Shown: in pieces, positions 27,015-35,714 of the stretch
How the letters are laid out: each line of letters starts with the position of its first letter
Position numbering within the stretch: position 1 is the first letter of the stretch
Assembly (NCBI GenBank): GCA_031418455.1
Contig: JANOXJ010000121.1
Span: forward strand, 1-54,421
Direction: 5' to 3'
DNA from: JANNVZ01 sp031418455
Lineage (GTDB): Bacteria; Bacteroidota; Bacteroidia; Flavobacteriales_D; Sanyastnellaceae
Length of the DNA stretch: 54,421 bases
Notes under the pieces: generated by a model
Databases searched by the model: none
Seen by the model: only the letters and a program-made list of their open reading frames with translations
Told to the model about the DNA's origin: nothing
Translations under genes and position numbers: made by a program

Positions 27015-29377
27015 TTCACAATTGAAACTTTGGTAACACCCAATTCTATACCTTCTGCAATAAGCCGTATGAGGTAGATACCAGACGAGCACTGCTTACA
27101 ATTCCACTCTTCCAAGCCCTTTGCAGATGTGTTTCTTTTTTCTATCAATTGTCCATTGGCATCAATTACTTCCATATCACATGTCTCAATACCTGTTGGC
27201 AACTGATAGGTGATATAAACAATTCCTTTGGATGGATTGGGCTGTGCAGATAACACAGTAGGAATTTCAACTTTCTCTTTGGCAGTTTGTAATGACCTAT
27301 AAGAAGGTGATTCTGTTTCGATATTCTGTGGATATTCTGCTTCACGGTATTCATGCAGCCAAGCACGGGCTTGGGCATAGCCACATTCGGTTTCATCTAC
27401 TGCCAATGTTTGCAATTGAATAATGGTGGCAAGTGAAAGTGCAGTGTTGCCATCTGCTCTGTCGTCTGCTATCGCATATAGAATTTCGCAATGATGGCCG
27501 GGACTGCCATTGCTATGGCAATCGACCAATAAATTGTCCATAGCAGTATAATCCTTCTGCCACATTTTGATGGCAGCAAGCACGATGCGATCAGAAGAAA
27601 TATCATCATCTAACAGAGCAATAGTTTCAATCAGTCTGTCTGTTTCATCATCCTCAGCATCCAATAGATAATGGACTATCAGATCTCGTTTTGCCTCCTG
27701 CACTTCTCTGTTCAAAAGCAACAAATCGCTTTCGTAAATATTGCGTGTAGTAAGGCCGCCATTTTGCCCATTCTCAACCAATGTTACATAGTAAGGATCG
27801 AAGTTAGATGACTGAAGCAAGTTCATAGTTCCTTGGTTCAAGGGTGAGTTGGCCAGCAGGGCCTGCGCCACATGCCAGGGATTCATGGCCGGATTGCGGT
27901 AAATAACATCATACCATATTTTTTCACTTACATAAGGTGCGCATTGTATCAACTCGTTGCGTATATCAAGGCTGAGAGTATTGTGATTGGCAATCATATC
28001 AGCCAATGCCTCGTGGTCACCATGGTCCATAAGGCCGTAATAAATTTCGTGAGTCTCATTGTATGAGGCCATTTTCACCGTTAAGGCAGAGGAGACTTGG
28101 GTAACGTTGAAGTTTCCGATAGGTGTACTCGGGCATGTCATAGCTTCCTCAAAATCTGACTGTGTATTCCAAGCCTCTATACTTCCTTCACTTACACAAT
28201 TGGGCACCAACGTAAGAGAAGCCGTATTAGGATTATGATAGTACTTATCTATCACCGTTGCGCCTATTCCCACGGTAAAGTGTTCAGTGCTGTTGTCACA
28301 AACATCATTGTCAAAAATATTAGCTGCTTCTTGGTTGGGTGATATTGAGCCTTGAACAATTTGAACGGTTGCACCTGCATACAAATTAAAATCCGTATGA
28401 CATGGATTCACGGTTTGGCCAAACTTGTTACATCGGAATTCAAGACCATAGTCATCAGAAGGGTTTTGATTGTTTGCCAGTGAGTTTACACCCTGCACAT
28501 TTATTCCGTAGTCAAGAAAATCCATTTTGTTTTTGTAAACTAAGTTGTGCGCAGAGGGTGGCGCACCATGTTCCAATTCGCAGGTGAAGCCAGTGTTGTT
28601 GAATGCTATGCCCACGGTAGTTTGTCCATTGGATTGATCAGTTCCAATAAACGTGTTGTCACTAATTGTGAATTTGGTGGTGTGGTCCAATTCCACTCCC
28701 GTTACCTCTTCACCATCGCTATTGTCAGCTATGGGGTTTACATTGAAAGTATTGAAACGAATGGTTGGTCCTATGAAAGAACCCTCGCTGCGAATGCCGC
28801 AGAAGTTGTTATTAAAAATGGCATCTCTGCATGAGAAAGGTTTGATATAGTCGCCACAAAGTGCTTTGATTCCATATTCCAAATTTTCAAATTCGCAATG
28901 AACGGGTGTGTTCAGTCCATCAGCACTTACACCATTGGATACAAGGAAAACGGCACTGTTGGCTTGTATGCCATCGCCACGTTTGTATTGGCTGTTGTAA
29001 TACGATGCAAATTCAGAATTGCCTATGGCATCATTACTAAAATTGCATCCGCGCACACGCACCCGATATATCTCATTGAAGATGATGCCTGCTTTTGGTT
29101 CAGGTTGACTTACCAATGGCGAATCATCCAGCACTTTGTTGGTAACAAACTCGCAACGGTTGAAGAAACTCTTATTGCTTCGTGGATTGTTGTTTACAAA
29201 TTTGATATATGGAAAAAACTCGGCACCCACATAACAATTGAGAAATGTGGCATCGGTTGATTGCAGTATTCCACCGGTCATTTCTTCATTTGTTTCATAC
29301 ATTCCATTTCCTAAATCAGTCAATCCTCCAATGTGGACACCTGTGTGTGCATTTTCAATGATGGCTCCGTTTATCAT
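27011..29377 (-). CDS. Parallel beta-helix protein with type A T9SS sorting domain; probably the 3' part of a split gene
   Basis: A 788-residue frame that begins directly in a parallel beta-helix (MINGAIIENAHTGVHIGG) with Asn-rich coils such as NRCEFVTN, RGCNFSNDAIG, NTFIGTDQSNG. The middle (about 440-690) is helical. The last 75 residues are a sorting domain (LSAQPNPSKGIVYITY, VIDANGQLIEK, GIYLIRLIA). There is no signal peptide, which is incompatible with T9SS export. Reading upstream in this frame gives ISSSNQGFCEM, natural lead-in for the helix, while the upstream gene stops at an overlapping TGA (29374-29376) just after starting the same beta-helix. I therefore read the two as one gene of about 1800 codons broken by a one-base shift. 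Independent translation from the ATGA overlap is possible but would leave the protein in the cytoplasm. Confidence 0.7.
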   Translation of the reverse strand: MINGAIIENAHTGVHIGGLTDLGNGMYETNEEMTGGILQSTDATFLNCYVGAEFFPYIKFVNNNPRSNKSFFNRCEFVTNKVLDDSPLVSQPEPKAGIIFNEIYRVRVRGCNFSNDAIGNSEFASYYNSQYKRGDGIQANSAVFLVSNGVSADGLNTPVHCEFENLEYGIKALCGDYIKPFSCRDAIFNNNFCGIRSEGSFIGPTIRFNTFNVNPIADNSDGEEVTGVELDHTTKFTISDNTFIGTDQSNGQTTVGIAFNNTGFTCELEHGAPPSAHNLVYKNKMDFLDYGINVQGVNSLANNQNPSDDYGLEFRCNKFGQTVNPCHTDFNLYAGATVQIVQGSISPNQEAANIFDNDVCDNSTEHFTVGIGATVIDKYYHNPNTASLTLVPNCVSEGSIEAWNTQSDFEEAMTCPSTPIGNFNVTQVSSALTVKMASYNETHEIYYGLMDHGDHEALADMIANHNTLSLDIRNELIQCAPYVSEKIWYDVIYRNPAMNPWHVAQALLANSPLNQGTMNLLQSSNFDPYYVTLVENGQNGGLTTRNIYESDLLLLNREVQEAKRDLIVHYLLDAEDDETDRLIETIALLDDDISSDRIVLAAIKMWQKDYTAMDNLLVDCHSNGSPGHHCEILYAIADDRADGNTALSLATIIQLQTLAVDETECGYAQARAWLHEYREAEYPQNIETESPSYRSLQTAKEKVEIPTVLSAQPNPSKGIVYITYQLPTGIETCDMEVIDANGQLIEKRNTSAKGLEEWNCKQCSSGIYLIRLIAEGIELGVTKVSIVK

Positions 29378-32364
29378 TTCACAAAAACCTTGGTTGGAAG
29401 ATGAGATGGGGTTTGTGATAATTCGGGATTTCCTTCAAGCACTATTCCTTGCCAAAGTTGGTCAGGGCAAGCGTTGGTAAGATGGCCTCCATCTATAATA
29501 AGGTGGCCACCGGGTTTAACGATGATGCCACAGTTGGGGGCGAAGTATACATGACCAATGATGGTAAGCGTAGCATTTGGCAAGACAACAATGTCCTGTC
29601 GAAAACGATATGTGCCTTCAAGCAACATGGGTGAAGCAGCTTGAACGATGATGTCTTGCGGTAATTTTTCACAAGGAAAAGGTATTTCCCAAACTCCACG
29701 ACCATGCACTCCAGCTCTCAGCACATTGGCTGAGAAACATGGTTCAATGTACTTAGTATCACAATGGGGAAGGTTGTCGCCATACAAAAACCAAGGCTCA
29801 GTATTCGAACTTTCCAATGTATTGAAATTAGAAAAATAGACTCCGAAATTGGTTGCAAGAAAAAAGTCCATCGTGCCTCTGTTGAGATACATGGCAAGAA
29901 TGGAAACATTGGGCAGGTTCTTCGTCAGATCCGATACTTGAAACAAATTCATAGGACTGCTATTGTATAAGGAAAAATCGAAAGTTACCAAATTATTCGA
30001 TTGTCCGAATCCAACAAATTCGTATTTCAACAACTTGTAACTAACCTCAGAACCCCATGGCGGATTGTAGTAGTTGCAGGCCACATAGAAAACATTCGGA
30101 TTAAGAGGATCGGATTGAATATCTGCAACCCCTGCGCCTGTTTGTCCTAAATCAAATGGGAATGGAATCACCATCCAATTTGATTGGGATATAGCAGCCG
30201 TGGCATTTGCTTTATTCGTAAGTGCTATTTGTCTCAGTCCATTGCCCATCTTGACGCTTGCGAAAAGAAAATCAGTATGGGTGTGTGAAGCAAATACGTC
30301 TGAAACATTGGCACCACTGCCAAAATCTGAAACTTGAATCCATTCAGAGGCTATAGAACTTCCGGTGTTATCATGTCTGTGGATCTCTGAGCGTTCGATA
30401 TAGATAATATCATTGTTGAAATAGTTGAGAACTCCACGAGGCTCTGAACTGCTTCCCGGGATCATAGATGAAACAGATGTGGATTGCCATGAATTATTGT
30501 TTCTCCGTAAAGTTGTTGATTGAGTGGATACATAACTAATATTTTGATTGTTTTGATTTGTCATTGTAAACCTGCCGTCAGAATGATAAACCTGATTCCA
30601 ATTATTGTAGCCCTCCGCATCATAGTTTGGCATCAACACAGACCCATCATGAAAAAGCCCAACCAGAATTCTGCCGTCTCGGTTGATTAGTTGTGACAAT
30701 CCATCTACTTCTGCAATTCCAAGTCCGTTGTTTTTTTCTTCCCATGTGTTGTTGTTTATATCAAGTACATAGATGCCGCCATGTGTAGCCAGCCACAATT
30801 CTTCGCCATCTGGACTAAATTGAATATCTTCGACATCATCATGATAGCTATCTGTTGTACTTGTGATGGCTGTTTCTGTAAGCGTTGAGTAATCATACTT
30901 TGCCATTCCGGGGCCCTCACCGCTTGGTATGTACAATAGATTTTGGTTGTTAGGAGAAATACATAAACCATCCGCAACATAAGCATGCGCATGGTCTGCC
31001 TGCGTCCAATTTGACATTGATGCAAGATCGGTTTCCCAAATCCCTGTCACCCAAGAATAACGATGTAGTTGGTTAAAGCCTGCTGAATACTTCATTGCCC
31101 AGACATACATTGCATCTTCATTCGCATCGCTTATTGCCATGCTCGCTCTTTGCAGTTGGCCAATGTTGGCAGGGAGATTTGGGAGTTCTGTCCAGTTGCC
31201 TTGATCACCCATTTGCAATTCCCATGTGGCATTTGAATAAACGATTGAAGTTGAATATATCCATTCAGGACTATATGAATGGCCAATCGGCAAAAGACTG
31301 ATAGTGTTATTGGCAGTATTAGCTAACTTCGAAATTGTAGCTACAAGCATTGGGTTGTCATTCGCATCCGTTCTCAAAAGAATGTCGTATGCAGAGAACA
31401 TGGTATTGGATACTGAAGTCGAAACTTGCTGAAAGGCAGAATTGCCATCCCAGCCAAACACCAATTCCCAAACAATTTCAGTAACAGGCGCAGATGCATT
31501 TTCACATCTATAAATTCCAAAATTCGTGGTTGCGTAAAGCACATCACTGCTATTGGGCATCAGTAGTAACTTTTTTATCTGGAATGGCTTGAAATAGATA
31601 TCATGCGAATAGAAAGATGTGGAGTATGCCATGTCTGTTTCAAAACATATCTGTTCCCAATGCTCACCTCCGTCCGTGGTGCGATAAATGCCATCGCTGC
31701 GGCAACTTTGAAACGGCCCATCATTGAAGAGGCCATCTCCATTTCCAGTAGAAAGAAACCAGACATTGCTATTCAGACTGCTCGAAACACAATGCGATGC
31801 TGAGACTTTCGGCATAACTAAATCAGTGCCTCCATTTTGCCAAGTGACACCCGCGTCATTAGAAAACCATAGGCCGCTATACCAGCCTCCAACAAAAACC
31901 AGATTGGTGTTGGCATAGTTTGGGTCAAACGAAATAAAGTTGAGCGGTCCAATGCCAAGTTTTGACCCCGCATTTTCGGTTTGAGGGGAATTTATCGGCT
32001 GACGATACGGCCCCAACTCCCGCCAGCTTCCGGATCCATCAAGCACCGGTAGTTGATTGTCCATGGCAGTTTTCAGGTTCCAGTAAATGTCCCCTTCGCT
32101 TCCATCTCCTCCTGTTTTAAGCAAAATATCTTCTTTCCATTTTAAGTAATGATTGTATTCCGAACACTCGCTTTCCAACAATTGTGCTTCTCCATATAGC
32201 GAAATTTGATTCTGAAAATAGGAATCTAACAACGAAATTTTTTCTTCAATAGATGGTGCATACTGAGAATTTGCATTCAAACCGACTGCTGCAAGAATTA
32301 TAACAAAGTAGGTTTTCTTCTTTTTGAAAAATGGATAACGTCCATTTTTTGTTCGTGATTTCAC
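29374..32364 (-). CDS. Secreted sialidase/VPS10-like beta-propeller protein; probably the 5' part of a split gene
   Basis: First gene of the four-gene chain. A hydrophobic export signal is clear (KKKKTYFVIILAAVGLNANSQ), followed by a helical stretch, then about 800 residues of propeller modules of the photosystem-assembly/VPS10/sialidase type: WFSNDAGVTWQNGG, GIYRTTDGGEHWEQI, LYATTNFGIYRCEN, LWLATHGGIYVLD, FLATNFGVYFSNF and AGVHGRGVWEIP. Near the C terminus a beta-helix begins (LTIIGHVYFAPNCGIIVKPG, WQGIVLEGNPEL) and stops abruptly with no sorting domain. The frame is open to an ATG at 32472, but those 36 extra codons look non-coding; the nearest start in this frame is GTG 32364. An ATG at 32345 would fit better but is one base out of frame. 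Joined to the next frame it would make a complete propeller/beta-helix T9SS cargo. Confidence 0.7.
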   Translation of the reverse strand: MKSRTKNGRYPFFKKKKTYFVIILAAVGLNANSQYAPSIEEKISLLDSYFQNQISLYGEAQLLESECSEYNHYLKWKEDILLKTGGDGSEGDIYWNLKTAMDNQLPVLDGSGSWRELGPYRQPINSPQTENAGSKLGIGPLNFISFDPNYANTNLVFVGGWYSGLWFSNDAGVTWQNGGTDLVMPKVSASHCVSSSLNSNVWFLSTGNGDGLFNDGPFQSCRSDGIYRTTDGGEHWEQICFETDMAYSTSFYSHDIYFKPFQIKKLLLMPNSSDVLYATTNFGIYRCENASAPVTEIVWELVFGWDGNSAFQQVSTSVSNTMFSAYDILLRTDANDNPMLVATISKLANTANNTISLLPIGHSYSPEWIYSTSIVYSNATWELQMGDQGNWTELPNLPANIGQLQRASMAISDANEDAMYVWAMKYSAGFNQLHRYSWVTGIWETDLASMSNWTQADHAHAYVADGLCISPNNQNLLYIPSGEGPGMAKYDYSTLTETAITSTTDSYHDDVEDIQFSPDGEELWLATHGGIYVLDINNNTWEEKNNGLGIAEVDGLSQLINRDGRILVGLFHDGSVLMPNYDAEGYNNWNQVYHSDGRFTMTNQNNQNISYVSTQSTTLRRNNNSWQSTSVSSMIPGSSSEPRGVLNYFNNDIIYIERSEIHRHDNTGSSIASEWIQVSDFGSGANVSDVFASHTHTDFLFASVKMGNGLRQIALTNKANATAAISQSNWMVIPFPFDLGQTGAGVADIQSDPLNPNVFYVACNYYNPPWGSEVSYKLLKYEFVGFGQSNNLVTFDFSLYNSSPMNLFQVSDLTKNLPNVSILAMYLNRGTMDFFLATNFGVYFSNFNTLESSNTEPWFLYGDNLPHCDTKYIEPCFSANVLRAGVHGRGVWEIPFPCEKLPQDIIVQAASPMLLEGTYRFRQDIVVLPNATLTIIGHVYFAPNCGIIVKPGGHLIIDGGHLTNACPDQLWQGIVLEGNPELSQTPSHLPTKVFVK

Positions 32365-32659
32365 TGAATTGCATTCAGCGATTTGTTCATTCGAGCAAGA
32401 CACACCATCGCCCAGCCAATTCCTTTGTAAGTAATTGTTCAATATAGTAAGTATTAAAAAGTTACACTCCACTGATTGCCATTGTGTAGACTCTTACCCA
32501 AATTACTTTTCTGCTTCGTCTGTCCGCTTCCTAGCAATAGTTTTCAAAAAACACCTCCGAAAAAAATGGGTTTGAAACTCAAACCACTAACTCAAAGCTT
32601 CCACATATTGTGCGTGAAAAGAATCAGAAACTCAATTCTTAAAATTTACTTTAGTCACG

Positions 32660-32678
32660 TTTGACTTAGTCAAAAATA
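32660..32678 (-). promoter_or_regulatory. Possible -7 element overlapping a palindromic operator-like site
   Basis: TTTGACT T AGTCAAA (32660-32674) is a palindrome with a single central base. Overlapping it, CAAAAATA (32671-32678) reads TATTTTTG on the minus strand, a match to the -7 consensus for the propeller operon. No -33 TTG is seen at the normal distance, and the leader would be long, so both assignments are weak. Confidence 0.25.
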
Positions 32679-32905
32679 CAGCGAATAAAATAATTCCATC
32701 TACATAGTTGAAAAATGTTTTAGACACCTAACCATAATAAGAGAAATAAAACAAGAAACTAAAAGTATTTTACCCTCATTTTTAGCCAGGGCTAATAGCT
32801 CTAGTCCATCCGAAAACTCTATAACCCCCTTCATGTCAATGTGTTCTTCAAAACAATTCACATTGGTTTGTCATTCATTTTCCTATTCTATTTGCTAATA
32901 CATGC

Positions 32906-32935
32906 TTGTCTTTACGCTATTTGCAAGTAAGTTTG
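32906..32935 (+). promoter_or_regulatory. Bacteroidota-type promoter of the PASTA/T9SS/gpx/bshB1 cluster
   Basis: TTG at 32906-32908 (-33) and TAAGTTTG at 32928-32935 (-7) with a 19-base spacer match the phylum consensus. The predicted start of transcription, near 32942, leaves a leader of only about 10 nt before the ATG at 32952. Confidence 0.6.
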
Positions 32936-32951
32936 ACCACTTGCTATATAC

Positions 32952-33752
32952 ATGTCGTTCAGAAATTTTATAAAGACCCCCGATTTTAAAAAAGCCATTG
33001 TCCGCATATTGCTTATATATGTAGGGCTATCCATATTTATTTGGCTATTTCTCAATTGGTATACCGACCATGGCGATTTTGTGTCGGTGCCGGACTTAAA
33101 GGGAATGCGCATGGAAGAGGCCGCCCAAGCATTGGAAGACCGCGATTTAGAATACTTAGTCATAGATAGCATTTATGATAAAAAAGCCACTCCCGGCACC
33201 ATTATGGAACAAAGCCCAGCACCCGAAAGTCAGGTAAAAGAAGGGCGCCAAATTTTTCTTACCATACACAGCTATCATGCACCTACCGAAAAACTTGGAG
33301 TGAGGGAAGGCGACTTTGCCACAGTAGCATTTATAAAACTGAAGAACAAGGGAATTGAATTTGACACACTTTATGAAGCCAACAATACCTTTCCGGGAAG
33401 TATAATAAGAGTAACCTACAAAGGCCGCAAAACCAGCCCTGATGATTTAATATCTAAAGGAGATAAAGTAGTATTGGTGATAGGCCGGGCGGTGCGTACT
33501 AAAATAATAGTGCCTAATTTTAGAGGAATGACCTGTGCTGAGGCAGAAAGCATGATGGATTCATTAAATCTAGTGTGCAACTGCCGATTTGAAAACATAG
33601 ATATTACACCCACCGCACAAGATTCTGCAACTTTTCACGTTTGTCGTCAAGACCCAGTGCACGACCCCTCTATAGGAACCAGCCCTGGCCGCATAGTGGA
33701 CCTTTGGCTATATAACACACCGTGCCCGCAAGACACCACACACAACGATTGA
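32952..33752 (+). CDS. Single-pass membrane protein with three PASTA domains
   Basis: A 266-residue inner-membrane protein. Residues about 17-37 form one transmembrane helix (IVRILLIYVGLSIFIWLFLNW) after a short basic N terminus, so the rest lies in the periplasm. PASTA 1 covers about 42-106 (VSVPDLKGMRMEEAAQALED, GTIMEQSPAPESQVKEG). A diverged PASTA 2 covers about 110-182 (SIIRVTYKGRKTSPDD...KGDKVVLVIG). PASTA 3 covers about 185-257 (IIVPNFRGMTCAEAESMMD). PASTA domains bind muropeptides in Ser/Thr kinases and PBPs; here there is no kinase or transpeptidase domain, the usual form in Bacteroidota. A role in sensing or organising peptidoglycan is inference. The T9SS gene follows after 31 bases. 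Confidence 0.9.
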   Translation: MSFRNFIKTPDFKKAIVRILLIYVGLSIFIWLFLNWYTDHGDFVSVPDLKGMRMEEAAQALEDRDLEYLVIDSIYDKKATPGTIMEQSPAPESQVKEGRQIFLTIHSYHAPTEKLGVREGDFATVAFIKLKNKGIEFDTLYEANNTFPGSIIRVTYKGRKTSPDDLISKGDKVVLVIGRAVRTKIIVPNFRGMTCAEAESMMDSLNLVCNCRFENIDITPTAQDSATFHVCRQDPVHDPSIGTSPGRIVDLWLYNTPCPQDTTHND

Positions 33753-33783
33753 AAAGAACGCCTGTTAAAGAATTGAATTACGC

Positions 33784-35658
33784 ATGAAAGTCCTCTCCCT
33801 CACGCTGTTTTTGTTTATTAGTATTCTATCCCATTCGCAAGAAAAAACTGTTGCGCTGCGCTACAATGCAACACAAGCTGCAAGATATGCTAAGGAGCAA
33901 CACATGGCCGGCACTGCCACGCGCGGTGGAGGCGGCACACTAGCGCTTCCCTTTTTCGATGATTTTTCTAAGTATTCACTTTCCACTACAGATCCTCTTG
34001 TACCCATAAACGACCAGCGTTGGAGCGACAACAACGCGTTTATAAATTGTACCTTTCCCATATCACCACTCACCATAGGCGTGGCTACACTGGATGGGAT
34101 GCAGGCCAATGGCCAGCCTTATGTATGGAATGAAAACAACATAGTGCAGGAGTGCGATGTGCTTACCTCTTTGCCCATAGACCTGTCCAACAATGTGCCG
34201 CTAGATACTTTGCGTTTACTTTTTCATTATCAAAACGAAGGATTGGGCGATGCTTCAGAATCCTACGACACACTATATCTAGATTTTTACACCCCAATAA
34301 ATGGCGGCAACTGGTTCAATGTTTGGAAAATTGCTGGCGGAAATCCAACAGCAAATTTTGAGCAGCAGTTTATAGAAATTTTAGATGATATCTATTTCAA
34401 TTCGCAATTCAAATTTCGCTTTCGCAATTACGGAAGACCGGGTGGCAGTGTAGACCACTGGCATTTGGACTACATTATTTTGGCAGATGGTATAGAGCCC
34501 GCCACTTTTCAGTTTGATGAGGTGGCTTTTGAATATTGTAACAACACACTTCTAGAGTCAGGCTATACTGCTATGCCATGGACACACTTCCTTACCAATG
34601 CTGATGGTTTTATGGCCAATGACATAACACTATATCAGCGCAATTTGGGAGGCATAGAAAATGTGACCTCGCGTGTGGAAGTTTTGCAAGGCGCTACAAA
34701 TTTGTTTACCTCAGCACAAGACCCTAATACTACACAAGGCCAGGGAGAATATACGCGCACGCTAAGCATGCAGAATTATGTGTTTGATGATCCATCAGCA
34801 CTTACAGAAACATTTTTTGATGTGCGAGCCACTTTTAACCAAACCGATGCACACTTGTCAAACGACACGATGATGTTTACACAAAATTTTTCGAACTACT
34901 ACGCTTATGACGATGGCAGTGCCGAAAGTGGATATGGTCTTAACACCAGCGGTGGGCGTGTAGCCGTGCGATATGATTGTGTAACGCCTGACACACTCTT
35001 AGGCGTAATGATGCACTGGCTGCCTTTTATATTCAACAACAGCGATGAAACATTTTTGCTGCGCGTGTATGATGTGGATGGCAACATTCCGGGTGCAGAA
35101 TTAAATGCCGAAGATTTTCAGTTTTACACTCCCAACTATAGTTATGATGGATATAACTCTTACTACTACTATGAGTTTTCCACACCCCTACCATTAGACG
35201 GACCTTACTTTATAGGCTGGATACAACAGTCAGATTCGGTAGTGTATATAGGCAATGATGAAAATACCAATATGAACCCAACCAAATTGTATTACAAATA
35301 CAATGCTTTTAGCAATTGGGCTGCATCATCAGTACCAGGCAGTATAATGCTGCGACCTGTGTTTAAAAACAATATGCCAGATTGGGTAGGAACCAATGAC
35401 ATTCCACAACTGCAATTTGCAGCATATCCTAATCCGGCAAATGAGCAAATTACTCTAAGCATGCCACCTGACTATAAAATGTATCAGGTTCAAATAGTAG
35501 ATATAGCAGGCCGCACTATCCACTCAGAACAATTTACCAATACAGGTTCTATAGGCATTTCCATTGCGCACTTGTCAGATGGTGTTTACTTTATCAAAAT
35601 GACATCTGCCATAGACAACAGAACCCACAGTATTCGCATTATAAAACACCAACCATAA
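33784..35658 (+). CDS. Secreted protein with type A T9SS sorting domain, 624 aa
   Basis: Exoprotein of unknown role. Signal peptide 1-18 (VLSLTLFLFISILSHSQ). The next block has features of a T9SS cargo group that I recall across the phylum but cannot name: LALPFFDDFSKYS, DQRWSDNNAFINCTFP, SPLTIGVATLDGMQANGQPY, then DTLRLLFHYQNEGLGD, FKFRFRNYGRPGGSVDHWH (a carbohydrate-binding-like jelly roll, about 100-250). A CARDB-like stretch follows and then YAYDDGSAESGYGLN at about 370. The final 80 residues are the sorting domain (FAAYPNPANEQITLS, IVDIAGRTIHS, GVYFIKMTS). It is the second gene of the plus-strand cluster begun by the PASTA gene; with a 31-base gap it is likely co-transcribed. Confidence 0.85.
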   Translation: MKVLSLTLFLFISILSHSQEKTVALRYNATQAARYAKEQHMAGTATRGGGGTLALPFFDDFSKYSLSTTDPLVPINDQRWSDNNAFINCTFPISPLTIGVATLDGMQANGQPYVWNENNIVQECDVLTSLPIDLSNNVPLDTLRLLFHYQNEGLGDASESYDTLYLDFYTPINGGNWFNVWKIAGGNPTANFEQQFIEILDDIYFNSQFKFRFRNYGRPGGSVDHWHLDYIILADGIEPATFQFDEVAFEYCNNTLLESGYTAMPWTHFLTNADGFMANDITLYQRNLGGIENVTSRVEVLQGATNLFTSAQDPNTTQGQGEYTRTLSMQNYVFDDPSALTETFFDVRATFNQTDAHLSNDTMMFTQNFSNYYAYDDGSAESGYGLNTSGGRVAVRYDCVTPDTLLGVMMHWLPFIFNNSDETFLLRVYDVDGNIPGAELNAEDFQFYTPNYSYDGYNSYYYYEFSTPLPLDGPYFIGWIQQSDSVVYIGNDENTNMNPTKLYYKYNAFSNWAASSVPGSIMLRPVFKNNMPDWVGTNDIPQLQFAAYPNPANEQITLSMPPDYKMYQVQIVDIAGRTIHSEQFTNTGSIGISIAHLSDGVYFIKMTSAIDNRTHSIRIIKHQP

Positions 35659-35714
35659 CCTGAGTTAACAGGGCTTAAAAACAAAAGGAATATTTTTACC
35701 TTTTTATATAACCA

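Larger units (their letters stand above)
32365..32951. other. AT-rich intergenic region between divergent transcription units
   Basis: About 590 bases with no convincing gene on either strand. It holds a 15-nt near-palindrome (32660-32674), a minus-strand TAnnTTTG match (32671-32678) and the plus-strand promoter at 32906-32935. Confidence 0.6.

Noticed and set aside
29374..29400. Programmed -1 ribosomal frameshift as explanation of the split gene
   Set aside because: The candidate GGTTTTTG is not an X-XXY-YYZ heptamer, and no clear downstream stimulatory structure was seen; an indel is simpler.
32476..32664. 62-codon plus-strand reading frame in the intergenic region
   Set aside because: No domain, start-site context or plausible composition; likely chance.
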